The notes: a model not told the origin generated them from the letters alone. Positions 1-6,442 are shown, counted from the stretch's first letter. The stretch: 12,116 nucleotides of DNA from Syntrophaceae bacterium UBA4778 (GCA_002403175.1 DHHG01000286.1:1-12116); one strand, 5' to 3'. Numbers and translations are program-made.

Positions 1-686
1 CCGGCGACTTCTTCAGGTTTTCCGAACCGACCGGCAGGTGTCCGCGCAATAATTTCATTATACATGGCGGGCATGGATGGTATTACGGCGGTCATGTCCG
101 TTTCAATCCAACCCGGTGCTATCGCATTGACCTGAATATTATATGGCGCAAGCTCGACGGCCATTGATTTCGTTAATTGGATAATAGCCCCCTTTGCAGA
201 ACTATAGGAGGGAGCAAGAGCGGAACCGAAGTAAGAATACATGCTGCCAAGGTTTATGATTTTTCCCCTGTTCAGCTTTACCATACCTTTTGCCGCAATT
301 TGGGACAGATGAAAAACCGCATTCAATTGCGTTGCCATTACCCTGTCCCAATCATCGGGCTTTTCCTGAAGCACGCCGCCGGTGATTAAAACAAACCCGG
401 CATTGTTAACCAGGATATCGACTGCACCAAGCTCCTTCTCCACCTTCTCGAATGCGGGTTGCAGCCCGGCACGATCCGATACATCGACTTTCAGGGCGAT
501 GGAACGGATGCCGATTTCTCTCAGCTCAGATGCCACCTGTTCGTTTTTGAGCTCATCCCGCGCTAAAATAGCTACATCTGCTCCCGCTTTTGCCAATCCC
601 AGAGCAATGCTGCGGCCTATCCCTCGATTGCCGCCCGTAACGATAGCAACACTTCCGCTTAGATCAAATAACGCCTTTGAGTTCAT
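1..686 (-). CDS. SDR-family NAD(P)-dependent oxidoreductase (FabG-like), C-terminus cut by window edge
   Basis: Translating the minus strand from the ATG at 684-686 gives 228 codons running off the window. Classical short-chain dehydrogenase marks are visible in order: the Rossmann glycine motif TGGNRGIG near residue 18, a DVSD segment near residue 68, NNAG near residue 95, the catalytic Ser in LGSMYS, and the YSSAK pair (Tyr and Lys four apart), followed by NAIAPGWIETDM. Family members reduce or oxidise a carbonyl/alcohol with NAD(P)H in the cytoplasm; typical length is about 250, so only the last 20-30 residues are missing. The start is supported by an AAAGGAG site 6 bases upstream. It is last in a minus-strand cluster, 44 bases after the previous stop. 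FabG, gluconate 5-dehydrogenase and other alcohol dehydrogenases are all possible; the substrate cannot be assigned. Confidence 0.93.
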   Translation of the reverse strand, partial: MNSKALFDLSGSVAIVTGGNRGIGRSIALGLAKAGADVAILARDELKNEQVASELREIGIRSIALKVDVSDRAGLQPAFEKVEKELGAVDILVNNAGFVLITGGVLQEKPDDWDRVMATQLNAVFHLSQIAAKGMVKLNRGKIINLGSMYSYFGSALAPSYSSAKGAIIQLTKSMAVELAPYNIQVNAIAPGWIETDMTAVIPSMPAMYNEIIARTPAGRFGKPEEVA

Positions 687-730
687 TTTTTCTCCTTTCA
701 TTGGAATTGCCTGTCCACGCATTTCAGCCA

Positions 731-1240
731 TTATGATACGATATCCGCCGGATCCCGGATCACTCGAATAAGACCGCTCATGCGAAGATAAATGGTGAAT
801 GGGAACTGAACCGAAGGAATTACATTCATAATGCCTTCTATTTCCATTCCCGGAATGACTTTGGAAGCCGAACCAATGCTGTCCTCAACCGTCCTAACTG
901 CGGCATCACATCCCAGTACGATCACAGCATCATAGGTTGCCGCAAGCTCCTTTAATTTCCTCCGGCGACCCGATGTCCACATGCAGGCAATGAACTGATT
1001 TGGCACCCTGCTCTCAAATACGTTTACTCGTATCCTCTTGTTTTCCAGGCGCTCTTTTAATGATCTAATATAAGATTCGTAAACAGCGGTTCTTAAAAAA
1101 GTACGAAAAACATCGATGAAAGGTTTGTTCTCTCTTACTGCAAAGGTGGCAGCGGGACAAAATCTGCATGGTACAATCAAAACAGAACGAATATTGAGAA
1201 GCTCAGCAGAGGTATCGCGCTCTTTAAGATAGAAAGGCAC
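731..1240 (-). CDS. conserved hypothetical protein, cysteine-containing, weakly MTHFR C-terminal-domain-like
   Basis: The 169-residue cytosolic protein has no signal peptide or membrane segment. It carries a CxxC (CRFC, residues 25-28), a lone Cys86 and a GCDAAVRTVED segment with Cys111. The stretch AVIVLGCDAAVRTVED followed by KVIPGMEIEGIM recalls the C-terminal domain found with methylenetetrahydrofolate reductases, where a GC-G-VQTVA segment is followed by a PV-PALNT-type strand. This is a resemblance noted by eye, not a proven homology. The start is GTG, with AAGGGGA about 10 bases upstream; the nearby ATG at 1246-1248 is out of frame. It begins 21 bases after the stop of the C_GCAxxG_C_C gene and ends 44 bases before the SDR gene, so the three are probably co-transcribed. 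Cysteines conserved with a redox-type neighbour suggest metal or thiol chemistry, as an inference only. Confidence 0.75.
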   Translation of the reverse strand: MPFYLKERDTSAELLNIRSVLIVPCRFCPAATFAVRENKPFIDVFRTFLRTAVYESYIRSLKERLENKRIRVNVFESRVPNQFIACMWTSGRRRKLKELAATYDAVIVLGCDAAVRTVEDSIGSASKVIPGMEIEGIMNVIPSVQFPFTIYLRMSGLIRVIRDPADIVS

Positions 1241-1261
1241 TATTCCATTCCCCTTCTTTAT

Positions 1262-2245
1262 TTATAATAACGCCAGAGTCTCCCTCGCAACACGGTCGGC
1301 GAGATTCCGGCATCTGGCAATCCCGGCATGATTCCTAAATTTTGTGAACGTTTCCGGTCGTTCGATATCCAGACCGGCTATTGCTATGCAATCACAGCTC
1401 CCGTAAGAGGAATCAACCATCTGATAAATTTTCCGCGAGCATTCAAAGGCTTCAGCTCCAGGAAAGAGATTTCGGTCGGACCAGATTTTCTCACTTTTCA
1501 GAAAACCATGATACAGGAATTTTAAGGCATCTTTGTAACCTCTCGCGCGGGGATTCACCCCGTGCACTGTTCCGATTGCAAGCACTCCACCCAAAATGGC
1601 GCCACAGAGTGTACCACTGAACCCGATTCCTCCGATAAAACCAGTTACGGCTTCCCGCAGGAAGGACAAGTCTCGACCGCTTCTTTCGTCAATTTGCTGC
1701 AGAACCGATCGGCAGCAGTGGAATTGTTGCTGTTGGAAATACTCATACCCGTTGCGAATGGCTTCCGCCCCGGGGGACGAGAAAAAACCATGACGAATGG
1801 GTATTCCGGCGATCTGCCTATCCAGAATGCCTGCCCCGTGGGAAAGCATCCCAAAACATCGGAAATATTTTCCCGTAAGAAGCGACTTTCTCAAATTCCT
1901 CGTCATTTCTTTCCCGCCGTGGTTCTCACCGCAATTACACGTCCCCGTCTCCTTTTGGATACAACGAAAAAACTCATGGCAAAGGTATACTACCTTCCAT
2001 TCTTCTTTCGCATTGCCGTAAAGGGGAGCGAACTTTTTCCCCAGCGAGATGATTGCGCCATTCACAGTTCCGCAGATATCCCCCATTGCTGCTATTCCGC
2101 CGCCCAGACCGGTTACACCTTTCAGCAATTTGTCATCGACATGTAATTGATAGAATTCTTCAGAATGAAGAAGTACGGAGTGAGCGCAACTGGAAATCCT
2201 GATGAATCTCTTTATGATTCGCATTTTTTTGTCAGGATTTTCCAT
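1262..2245 (-). CDS. C_GCAxxG_C_C family redox-type protein, two tandem domains
   Basis: The 327-residue protein holds two copies of the same cysteine pattern. Copy 1 has Cys20, then GGGIAAMGDICGTVNGAI with Cys58, then Cys89, Cys95, Cys103 and Cys105. Copy 2 has Cys177/178, then GGIGFSGTLCGAILGGVL with Cys214, then Cys269, Cys284 and Cys286. The repeated G-xx-CG-xxx-G core with a downstream C-x-C is the mark of the C_GCAxxG_C_C family (putative redox-active proteins, often about 130-150 residues), so this is a double-length tandem form. The core is hydrophobic, but no signal peptide is evident. The chosen ATG has a GGAG about 9 bases upstream; a second in-frame Met at residue 8 is an alternative. 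It heads the 2245-1 cluster. The family has no proven reaction; electron transfer or thiol chemistry is inferred. Confidence 0.85.
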   Translation of the reverse strand: MENPDKKMRIIKRFIRISSCAHSVLLHSEEFYQLHVDDKLLKGVTGLGGGIAAMGDICGTVNGAIISLGKKFAPLYGNAKEEWKVVYLCHEFFRCIQKETGTCNCGENHGGKEMTRNLRKSLLTGKYFRCFGMLSHGAGILDRQIAGIPIRHGFFSSPGAEAIRNGYEYFQQQQFHCCRSVLQQIDERSGRDLSFLREAVTGFIGGIGFSGTLCGAILGGVLAIGTVHGVNPRARGYKDALKFLYHGFLKSEKIWSDRNLFPGAEAFECSRKIYQMVDSSYGSCDCIAIAGLDIERPETFTKFRNHAGIARCRNLADRVARETLALL

Positions 2246-2310
2246 TCAATGCATCTCCACACGGAAAGGCAGTTGGTGGATCTTTACGGCAAGCAGTATC
2301 AGTTTGCTTC

Positions 2311-2339
2311 TTCTTACGTCCTTTCCTGTGAATTGTCAA
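2311..2339 (-). promoter_or_regulatory. weak candidate promoter for the 2245-1 cluster
   Basis: On the minus strand a perfect TTGACA (2334-2339) is followed after 17 bases by TAAGAA (2311-2316), a poor -10 box. A second TTGACA lies 7 bases further upstream (2341-2346). The position in the 112-base gap ahead of the C_GCAxxG_C_C gene is suitable, but the -10 match is weak and the cluster could also be read from the promoter of the preceding gene. Confidence 0.25.
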
Positions 2340-2357
2340 ATGTCAATTATTTTCTTA

Positions 2358-2864
2358 TCAGATGTTTCTGCTGTCATAGGACCAGTTTAACAATGCCTGC
2401 CGCTGCTTCGGACGACAAACAACGAGACCTCCGCTGCAATGTTTTCGGAGTTGTACAATGTGCCTTTTCATAGCTTTCCACCTCTTGATCTGGCGCTGAT
2501 CATCCGAACACCTCCTGCCCACATAATATCTGCAATACCACTGAAACCAACCCCTCGGATCCTCTTCATATATCCACCCCTTTTTCCGCCAAACGGACAA
2601 AGGCTGGGACGCATTGATGCCAAAATAATTCAAGCTGGGCACATGGTAATCATGACACAATTTTGCATTCTTGAACCAGGAGTCGGGATATTCTTCTGTA
2701 CAGTCGGTCATGTATTTCCCGCCGAACACGCCCATTTCCAGCATTTGTATTGGTGTTAACTCAGGGTCGAATTCCGGATCGAAATTTTCACCAACAGGCT
2801 CTGTACGTTTATAAATGTAATGCTCCTGCATTAAATCATGAACGAGAATGGTTTTACTTCTCAT
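2358..2864 (-). CDS. conserved hypothetical protein, Trp/Tyr-rich
   Basis: The 168-residue soluble protein is rich in Trp and Tyr. Clear blocks are LEMGVFGGKYMTDC (near residue 43), NYFGINASQPLSVWRKKGW (near residue 80) and DPRGWFQWYCRYYVGRR (near residue 102), ending in a basic region with CRPKQRQALLNWSYDSR. This arrangement matches a widespread family of uncharacterised bacterial proteins that I recognise only as conserved; I know of no established function. The start is set at ATG 2862-2864 because a GAGG lies 8 bases upstream. An in-frame GTG three codons earlier (2871-2873) overlaps that site and is unlikely to be used. An extended -10 promoter precedes it. It is transcribed away from the ArsR operon, and a 112-base gap separates it from the next minus-strand gene. 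Confidence 0.85.
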   Translation of the reverse strand: MRSKTILVHDLMQEHYIYKRTEPVGENFDPEFDPELTPIQMLEMGVFGGKYMTDCTEEYPDSWFKNAKLCHDYHVPSLNYFGINASQPLSVWRKKGWIYEEDPRGWFQWYCRYYVGRRCSDDQRQIKRWKAMKRHIVQLRKHCSGGLVVCRPKQRQALLNWSYDSRNI

Positions 2865-2890
2865 GATGATCACCTCAGGCTTTTTTCAAA

Positions 2891-2921
2891 AGTATAGCAG
2901 ATTCCAATTTTTCCCAGTGAA
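2891..2921 (-). promoter_or_regulatory. extended -10 promoter for the 2864-2358 gene
   Basis: The minus strand reads TGCTATACT, an extended -10 (TGn plus TATACT at 2891-2896), with TTCACT (2916-2921) 19 bases upstream as a weak -35. The predicted start near 2884 would give a leader of about 20 bases that contains the GAGG ribosome binding site. The extended -10 makes up for the long spacer. Confidence 0.45.
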
Positions 2922-3003
2922 TTAAGAATCAGAGGGGAACAATGCAGGAAATCATCTCCAAGAGACCAGTCACATTCTGTTTACTTTTATTTTTTCGTAT
3001 ATT

Positions 3004-3023
3004 AATTTATATGCAAATTTATA
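3004..3023. promoter_or_regulatory. AT-rich direct repeat, candidate ArsR operator
   Basis: Two exact copies of AATTTATA (3004-3011 and 3016-3023) sit 12 bases apart, separated by TGCA, directly before the ArsR-family gene. ArsR/SmtB repressors usually bind AT-rich imperfect dyads overlapping their own promoter, so autoregulation here is plausible. The surrounding DNA is very AT-rich, so chance is a real alternative. A TTTACT at 2980-2985 could be the -35 with TAATTT (3003-3008) 17 bases on. Confidence 0.35.
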
Positions 3024-3041
3024 ATTATGTATGGATGTGTC

Positions 3042-3365
3042 ATGAAAAATATCTACGAACTGCAAGCCGACCTCTGCAAAATCTTTTCCAATGCAAGACG
3101 ACTGGAAATACTGGAATTGCTGAAAAAGAAGGAGCGGTCAAGCAGCGATTTGATGGCTGAGACCGGTCTAAGCAGAGTCTCTCTGTTTCAGCATTTGAAT
3201 GTTCTGAAAGGAAAAGGGGTCATCGCCACCAGACGTGAAGGCGGCGTTTTGTATTATCACATTGCGGATCTCAAGATTATTCAGGCCTGCAATTTAATGC
3301 GCGAAGTTTTACTGGAACAGCTCGATGAAAAAGGAAAAATGGTTTCCGTTCTGAAAAAAAAATAA
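3042..3365 (+). CDS. ArsR/SmtB-family winged-helix transcriptional regulator
   Basis: The protein is 107 residues from the ATG at 3042; an ATG at 3027 would add five residues but has no ribosome binding site, and only a weak GGAT precedes 3042. The fold is typical: helix LCKIFSNARRLEILELLKK, recognition helix SDLMAETGLSRVSLFQHLNVLKGKG, then the wing VIATRREGGVLYYHI, and a C-terminal dimer helix. Family members are dimeric repressors released by metals, thiols or other signals. The cysteine pair of classical arsenic/cadmium sensors (ELCVCDL in the recognition region) is absent; only Cys7-type and AC(N)-type single cysteines occur, so any metal would be held elsewhere. The downstream HMA-domain protein, 13 bases away, points to metal or metal-thiol stress as the signal. 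Identification of the family is secure; the inducer is inferred. Confidence 0.9.
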   Translation: MKNIYELQADLCKIFSNARRLEILELLKKKERSSSDLMAETGLSRVSLFQHLNVLKGKGVIATRREGGVLYYHIADLKIIQACNLMREVLLEQLDEKGKMVSVLKKK

Positions 3366-3378
3366 AGAGAGGTGCCTG

Positions 3379-3576
3379 ATGCCGATTATTAAAATTAAAG
3401 GGATGTCATGTCAACATTGCGTAAAGGCCGTTACGAAAGCTCTCAATAGCATCGAGGGAATCAAAAATGTCCGTGTCGATCTCCAGAGAGGCGAAGCGGC
3501 ATACGACGAAGATAAGCCAATCGATCCCAAACAGATCCGGGAATCTATCTCTAAAGCGGGATACGAGGTCGAATAG
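3379..3576 (+). CDS. heavy-metal-associated (HMA) domain protein, CopZ/MerP-like metallochaperone
   Basis: The 65-residue protein is a single HMA domain with beta-alpha-beta-beta-alpha-beta order. The metal site GMSCQHC (Cys11 and Cys14 in the family CxxC) follows the first strand IIKIKG; later blocks are ALNSIEGIKNVRVDL and the final ISKAGYEVE. The family binds soft metals, usually Cu(I) and in some members Hg(II) or Zn(II), and passes them to P-type ATPases or regulators in the cytoplasm. There is no signal peptide, so it is CopZ-like rather than periplasmic MerP-like. A strong ribosome site (AGAGAGGTG) precedes the ATG by 4-5 bases. It is co-directional with, and 13 bases after, the ArsR-family gene, so the two form an operon. 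No P-type ATPase gene is present in the window. Confidence 0.92.
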   Translation: MPIIKIKGMSCQHCVKAVTKALNSIEGIKNVRVDLQRGEAAYDEDKPIDPKQIRESISKAGYEVE

Positions 3577-3607
3577 ATACATTGCCTTCGTCTAGCTCCG
3601 AATAGAA

Positions 3608-3817
3608 ATGGATGAAATATGCCAAGTAGCCAGAAAGGCTTTGCGGGAGGAAGTGTATAAAAGAAAACAGGAAGAGGTGGCTTTCCAGGTCGTCCGTACC
3701 TGCCTTCAGATCTATACGGCAAAAGAATATATCGGGTCTTCCGAGGACGGTATCGAGGAAGCGCGAAAGCAGAGAATCGCAGAGATCCGCTATCATAACA
3801 GTGTCAATTCATGCTGA
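3608..3817 (+). CDS. small hypothetical protein
   Basis: The 69-residue ORF is predicted to be almost fully helical and highly charged (ALREEVYKRKQEEVAF, then GIEEARKQRIAEIRYH), with no signal peptide and no recognisable domain. It starts 31 bases after the HMA gene on the same strand, so it could be the third gene of that operon. Against it, no ribosome binding site is visible before the ATG, and TAG stops occur just upstream in frame, so it is not a fusion. The residue composition looks like a real protein rather than a shadow ORF, and the opposite-strand frames here are less protein-like. Function unknown. Confidence 0.45.
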   Translation: MDEICQVARKALREEVYKRKQEEVAFQVVRTCLQIYTAKEYIGSSEDGIEEARKQRIAEIRYHNSVNSC

Positions 3818-3927
3818 CGTGCTGAGGCTGAAAACAGCCCTTGTGGAAAATGAACAGCAGACTCTCAGAAGCGTTGATATCCTAAAATTTTTTTGAAACG
3901 AACGCAAGCAGCAGACTCATCTTTAAG

Positions 3928-4548
3928 TCACTTGCGAGCAATCATGAGGAAAATGGAGAATAGCCTCATTTCAGCATTTCGAACCGGTTTACGAATTTCC
4001 GTCGCTGTGACATCCCGGACCTCCTCAAAACCAGATCGTTTCAGTAAGGCACGAAGATGGAGGCGGTCAAAACCGTTGTGAAATACTCCCGTACTGTCAT
4101 CATGAAATTCACCATTTTCGCAATCGAGATCCGCGATAGCCAGATAGCCTTCCGGAGACAATCGAGTAAAGAATTCACGTATAAGGCGCTCGGGATCAAC
4201 AACATGATGAAGACCATGCTGCTCACAATTAACTGGTATTCGGATCCCTGCAGATTATTCGAATCAGCGGAGAGCAGAAGGGTCTTGGATATTCGAAATT
4301 ACCTGCTTCTGTATTTTATCTCTCAAAACGTCGAGCATCCCTTGTGATGTATCCACGCCCGTTATTTCCTTAACCAAGGGTTGAAGCGACAAGGTCAATA
4401 AACCGGTGCCGCAACCGTAATCCATCACTTTCATATCTTGCGTAATTCTTATTTCCTTTTTCAAGGCTGCTGCTATATCGGCGGCAAGTCGAACCCGACC
4501 CGAATTCAAGTCCCACGATAGCGCCTCTTTATCGAAATCTTTCTTCAT
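3928..4548 (-). pseudogene. class I SAM-dependent methyltransferase, broken by two opposite frameshifts
   Basis: Read in three pieces, the minus strand encodes one methyltransferase of about 206 residues. Piece 1 (4548-4283) has MKKDFDKEALSWD, the SAM-binding motif MDYGCGTGLLTL and the acidic-loop segment GVDTSQGML. Piece 2 (about 4281-4212) gives LLLSADSNNLQGSEYQLIVSSMV. Piece 3 (4211-3928) gives LHHVVDPERLIREFF, LSPEGYLAIADLD and a complete C-terminus ending IFLMIARK. One extra base in the CCC run at 4280-4282 and one missing base near 4211/4212 (GTC-TTC where GTC-CTT is expected) cancel each other. Without them the order matches type-11 (UbiE-like) methyltransferases. As it stands, the first frame stops at 4264. 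Its start codon lies one base outside the transposable element and no native ribosome site remains; an in-frame ATG at 4594-4596 inside the element could start a fused product. Two sequencing errors are the alternative reading. Confidence 0.8.
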
Positions 4549-4549
4549 A

Positions 4550-4572
4550 GGGGTCAGGTCTACACTCTTGAC
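4550..4572 (+). repeat. left inverted repeat of the Y1 transposase element
   Basis: It begins GGGGTCAGGTCTACAC and ends TCTTGAC. It pairs with 5558-5580 on the opposite strand with one mismatch. It contains the TAG stop codon and last three sense codons of the transposase (Ser-Arg-Val), so the end sequence and coding sequence are under joint constraint. Confidence 0.85.
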
Positions 4573-5507
4573 ACGTTCAGTTCTCTTTTGATCCATTCAA
4601 CTTTCCGCTTTAATTTTATATCATCCATAAGTTTTAGCTCTAACCGCCTCCCCGCCTGAGAGACACCTGATTCACCTATTCCATAATACGAGCCGATCTC
4701 CTTCAATCCCTTGCCACTGTATTTCTGGCTTAAGTAAAGGCATACCTGCTTTTTTAATTGTGCATTCGTTTCAAAAGCAGCTTTTACTTTTTCTTCTATT
4801 CCCTCCAAGGAAGGTCTTGACATCAGTTTTGTTATAATCGGCAGATCGCGCCCCGTCTGTTTTTTGTCAAGATATTTCCTCTTTATTCCGTCAATGAAAT
4901 CTTCATCTCCCAAGAATGTTGAAAATTTTATTTCTTTCAATATGTCGCGATTTGGTTGCGCGGCTTTGCCCTCGATAAATGCTCGATATTTTTTTCTGGA
5001 CGTGGTCCCACCAGGACCGAAACAGCTCAGAATAAAATCCCTCTTTAGCCAGCTCGATGTTTTTCTCAGGCCAAGATAATCATGATAACTTGACCAGAAA
5101 TAATCCTCAGGTCGGGTTACAATTCGAGCATGAACCGGATTCAGATGAATATAACGGGAAAGCTCTTTCGCATATGCATCTTTATCAACCAGGATTGACT
5201 TATACCGGCCCTGCATCAAATGCCCGAATCTTTTGTGCCTGATATTGAAATAAGTAGTATACGCACCATTAATGTGGTGCATAATGGACGAGAGATTCGC
5301 GCCGGGAGTCTCCAGCAAAAGATGATAATGATTCGCCATCAAACAATAGACATGAATCATTGCGCCATATCGTTCTGAAGCTGTCTGAAGATAATGCAGA
5401 AATTTTTCTCGATCTGAATCATGAATAAAAATGTTCTTCCGTCCGTTTCCGCGGGATGTAATGTGATAAAAAGCTCCGGGATAGGCAATTCGTAAAGGCC
5501 GAGCCAT
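4560..5507 (-). CDS. REP-associated tyrosine transposase (Y1/HUH family)
   Basis: The 315-residue protein starts MARPLRIAYPGAFYHITSRG, the common N-terminus of this family. The HUH metal motif is ANHYHLLLE (His60 and His62), followed by FGHLMQGRYKS and the signature YIHLNPVHA (residues 119-127). The catalytic tyrosine is probably Tyr112 in AYAKELSRYIHL, judged by spacing from the HUH motif. Family enzymes cut single-stranded DNA at hairpin-marked ends through a 5'-phosphotyrosine. The C-terminal part (about 235-300) has a helix-turn-helix resembling the DnaA C-terminal domain (ALKEIGSYYGIGESGVSQ-like, here GLKEIGSYYGIGESGVSQAG). An AAGGA site 7 bases before ATG supports the start. The gene is intact, fills the element, and ends within the left inverted repeat. 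It may be active; this is not shown by a single copy. Confidence 0.93.
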   Translation of the reverse strand: MARPLRIAYPGAFYHITSRGNGRKNIFIHDSDREKFLHYLQTASERYGAMIHVYCLMANHYHLLLETPGANLSSIMHHINGAYTTYFNIRHKRFGHLMQGRYKSILVDKDAYAKELSRYIHLNPVHARIVTRPEDYFWSSYHDYLGLRKTSSWLKRDFILSCFGPGGTTSRKKYRAFIEGKAAQPNRDILKEIKFSTFLGDEDFIDGIKRKYLDKKQTGRDLPIITKLMSRPSLEGIEEKVKAAFETNAQLKKQVCLYLSQKYSGKGLKEIGSYYGIGESGVSQAGRRLELKLMDDIKLKRKVEWIKRELNVSRV

Positions 5508-5534
5508 AGATCATCCTTTGATAGTTTTGGATCA

Positions 5535-5551
5535 ACTTACTTCAAGTAAGT
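5535..5551. other. subterminal hairpin of the transposable element
   Basis: ACTTAC (5535-5540), loop TTCAA, GTAAGT (5546-5551) forms a perfect 6-bp stem six bases inside the right inverted repeat. Y1 transposases recognise small hairpins near the element ends, so this is a reasonable recognition structure; no equal hairpin was found at the left end. Confidence 0.4.
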
Positions 5552-5557
5552 AGCTAT

Positions 5558-5580
5558 GTCAAGAGTGTAGGCCTGACCCC
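5558..5580 (-). repeat. right inverted repeat of the Y1 transposase element
   Basis: On the minus strand it begins GGGGTCAGGCCTACAC and ends TCTTGAC, matching the left repeat at 22 of 23 positions. It lies upstream of the transposase start and marks the outer boundary of the element. Confidence 0.85.
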
Positions 5581-5595
5581 TTGGTGTATGAATTG

Positions 5596-5625
5596 AAAAA
5601 AAGGAAGGGCTGCAACGCCCTTCCT
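5596..5625 (-). terminator. rho-independent terminator of the secreted-protein gene
   Basis: The minus strand reads AGGAAGGGC, loop GTTGCA, GCCCTTCCT, with the final T starting a run of seven T residues. The 9-bp GC-rich stem and T tract lie 71 bases after the stop of the 6442-5696 gene and just outside the transposable element. Confidence 0.9.
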
Positions 5626-5695
5626 CCGTTTGCATCTCGCTCAGTTTCGACAGAAGTCAAATCTTGAGCAGATCGGCAGCCTCTTTGTTTCCCGA

Positions 5696-6442
5696 TTACT
5701 TGGTGTAACGGAATTCCCACCAGGGACTTTTTGGACCCGGCTGATTGTTCGGACCGATTGCCCACACTCGCCACCTGCCAGGCTGAGCACCGACAAAATC
5801 GAATGTATACTGGTTTGCGTTGATGTTCTGAACAACCTTCCACGTGGTGCCCGCATCCGTGCACCATTTACCTGCCTGACAGCAGCTCATGCAATCGATT
5901 TCAACAGCGTACTTCGCTGCTCCGGGAACCGGTTTCCAGACAAGAGTGGTCTTTCGCGGATAATTGTTGAATACAGCCCCGTTTGCAGGTGCGAGCTGAA
6001 CGGGGGCTGCCAGGCCCTGGGGGGCTTTTCCAAATACGTAAGAAGCTGTGTAACTGCTTCGGTTGCTGTTATCCGTGAAACGCGTAAAAACATCCGCCCT
6101 CAGCTGAATGCCCGTACTATGAAGGATAAGAATCGTTTCACTAAAACCCGTTTTGAAAATTGCGCTCACCGCATTAGCGGCTCCCATAGGATTCGCCGAA
6201 ACATTAGGTGAGTAGGGATAGGCCGGAACGATTCCCCAGTCACAATCTTGAGGATGGCATTCACCCCAAGCGTGTACGGTCACGGCATTGCCCTTCATTT
6301 CGATATTAAGAGCCGTAACACCCTTTGTATTTTGATCTAAATTTTTCCAATTCCCTACAAACTGACCGATGTTGGCGAAAGCAGGATACGCCATCAAAAC
6401 AGCCATCAGAATTATGCCGAGGACAAGTGTTGCTTTCTTCAT
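5696..6442 (-). CDS. secreted protein with CHPxDCDWG beta-domain and C-terminal FN3/Ig-like domain
   Basis: The 248-residue protein has a classical signal peptide: KK, a hydrophobic stretch LVLGIILMAVLMA, and a likely cut after AFA near residue 24. Domain 1 (about 25-138) has GNWKNLDQNTKGVTAL, the block CHPQDCDWG (62-70) and LRADVFTRFTDNSNRSSY; these recur in an uncharacterised secreted beta-barrel-like family. Domain 2 (about 145-248) looks like a fibronectin-III/Ig-type sandwich (LVWKPVPGAAKYAVEI, WRVWAIGPNNQPGPKS), with an inserted cysteine cluster CMSCC and Cys194 that may form disulfides. The ATG at 6440-6442 is chosen because AAGGAG lies 7 bases upstream; an in-frame TTG six codons earlier overlaps that site. 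A strong terminator follows. It is likely exported to the periplasm or outside; ligand unknown. It is read in the same direction as purH but is probably a separate unit. Confidence 0.85.
   Translation of the reverse strand: MKKATLVLGIILMAVLMAYPAFANIGQFVGNWKNLDQNTKGVTALNIEMKGNAVTVHAWGECHPQDCDWGIVPAYPYSPNVSANPMGAANAVSAIFKTGFSETILILHSTGIQLRADVFTRFTDNSNRSSYTASYVFGKAPQGLAAPVQLAPANGAVFNNYPRKTTLVWKPVPGAAKYAVEIDCMSCCQAGKWCTDAGTTWKVVQNINANQYTFDFVGAQPGRWRVWAIGPNNQPGPKSPWWEFRYTK

Larger units (their letters stand above)
4550..5580. mobile_element. complete IS200/IS605-like (REP-transposase) element with inverted ends, 1031 bp
   Basis: A single Y1 transposase gene is enclosed by 23-bp inverted repeats (4550-4572 and 5558-5580) that match at 22 of 23 positions; the only difference is a T/C change in GGTC/GGCC. 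A subterminal hairpin (5535-5551) lies just inside the right end. No target duplication is visible, as expected for HUH single-strand transposition. The right end lies 15 bases outside the terminator of the secreted-protein gene; the left end lies one base from the methyltransferase ATG. The ends are clear; the exact cleavage positions are inferred. Confidence 0.8.

Noticed and set aside
1562..2146. 194-residue plus-strand ORF opposite the C_GCAxxG_C_C gene
   Set aside because: The minus-strand frame carries two clear family domains; the plus-strand product has no coherent motif.
2942..3160. 72-residue plus-strand ORF overlapping the ArsR gene
   Set aside because: It overlaps the regulator in another frame, with no family motif and no ribosome binding site.
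3826..3839. GGCTG-AAAA-CAGCC hairpin after the small ORF as a terminator
   Set aside because: The stem is only 5 bp and no T tract follows; the T run near 3889 is some 50 bases away.
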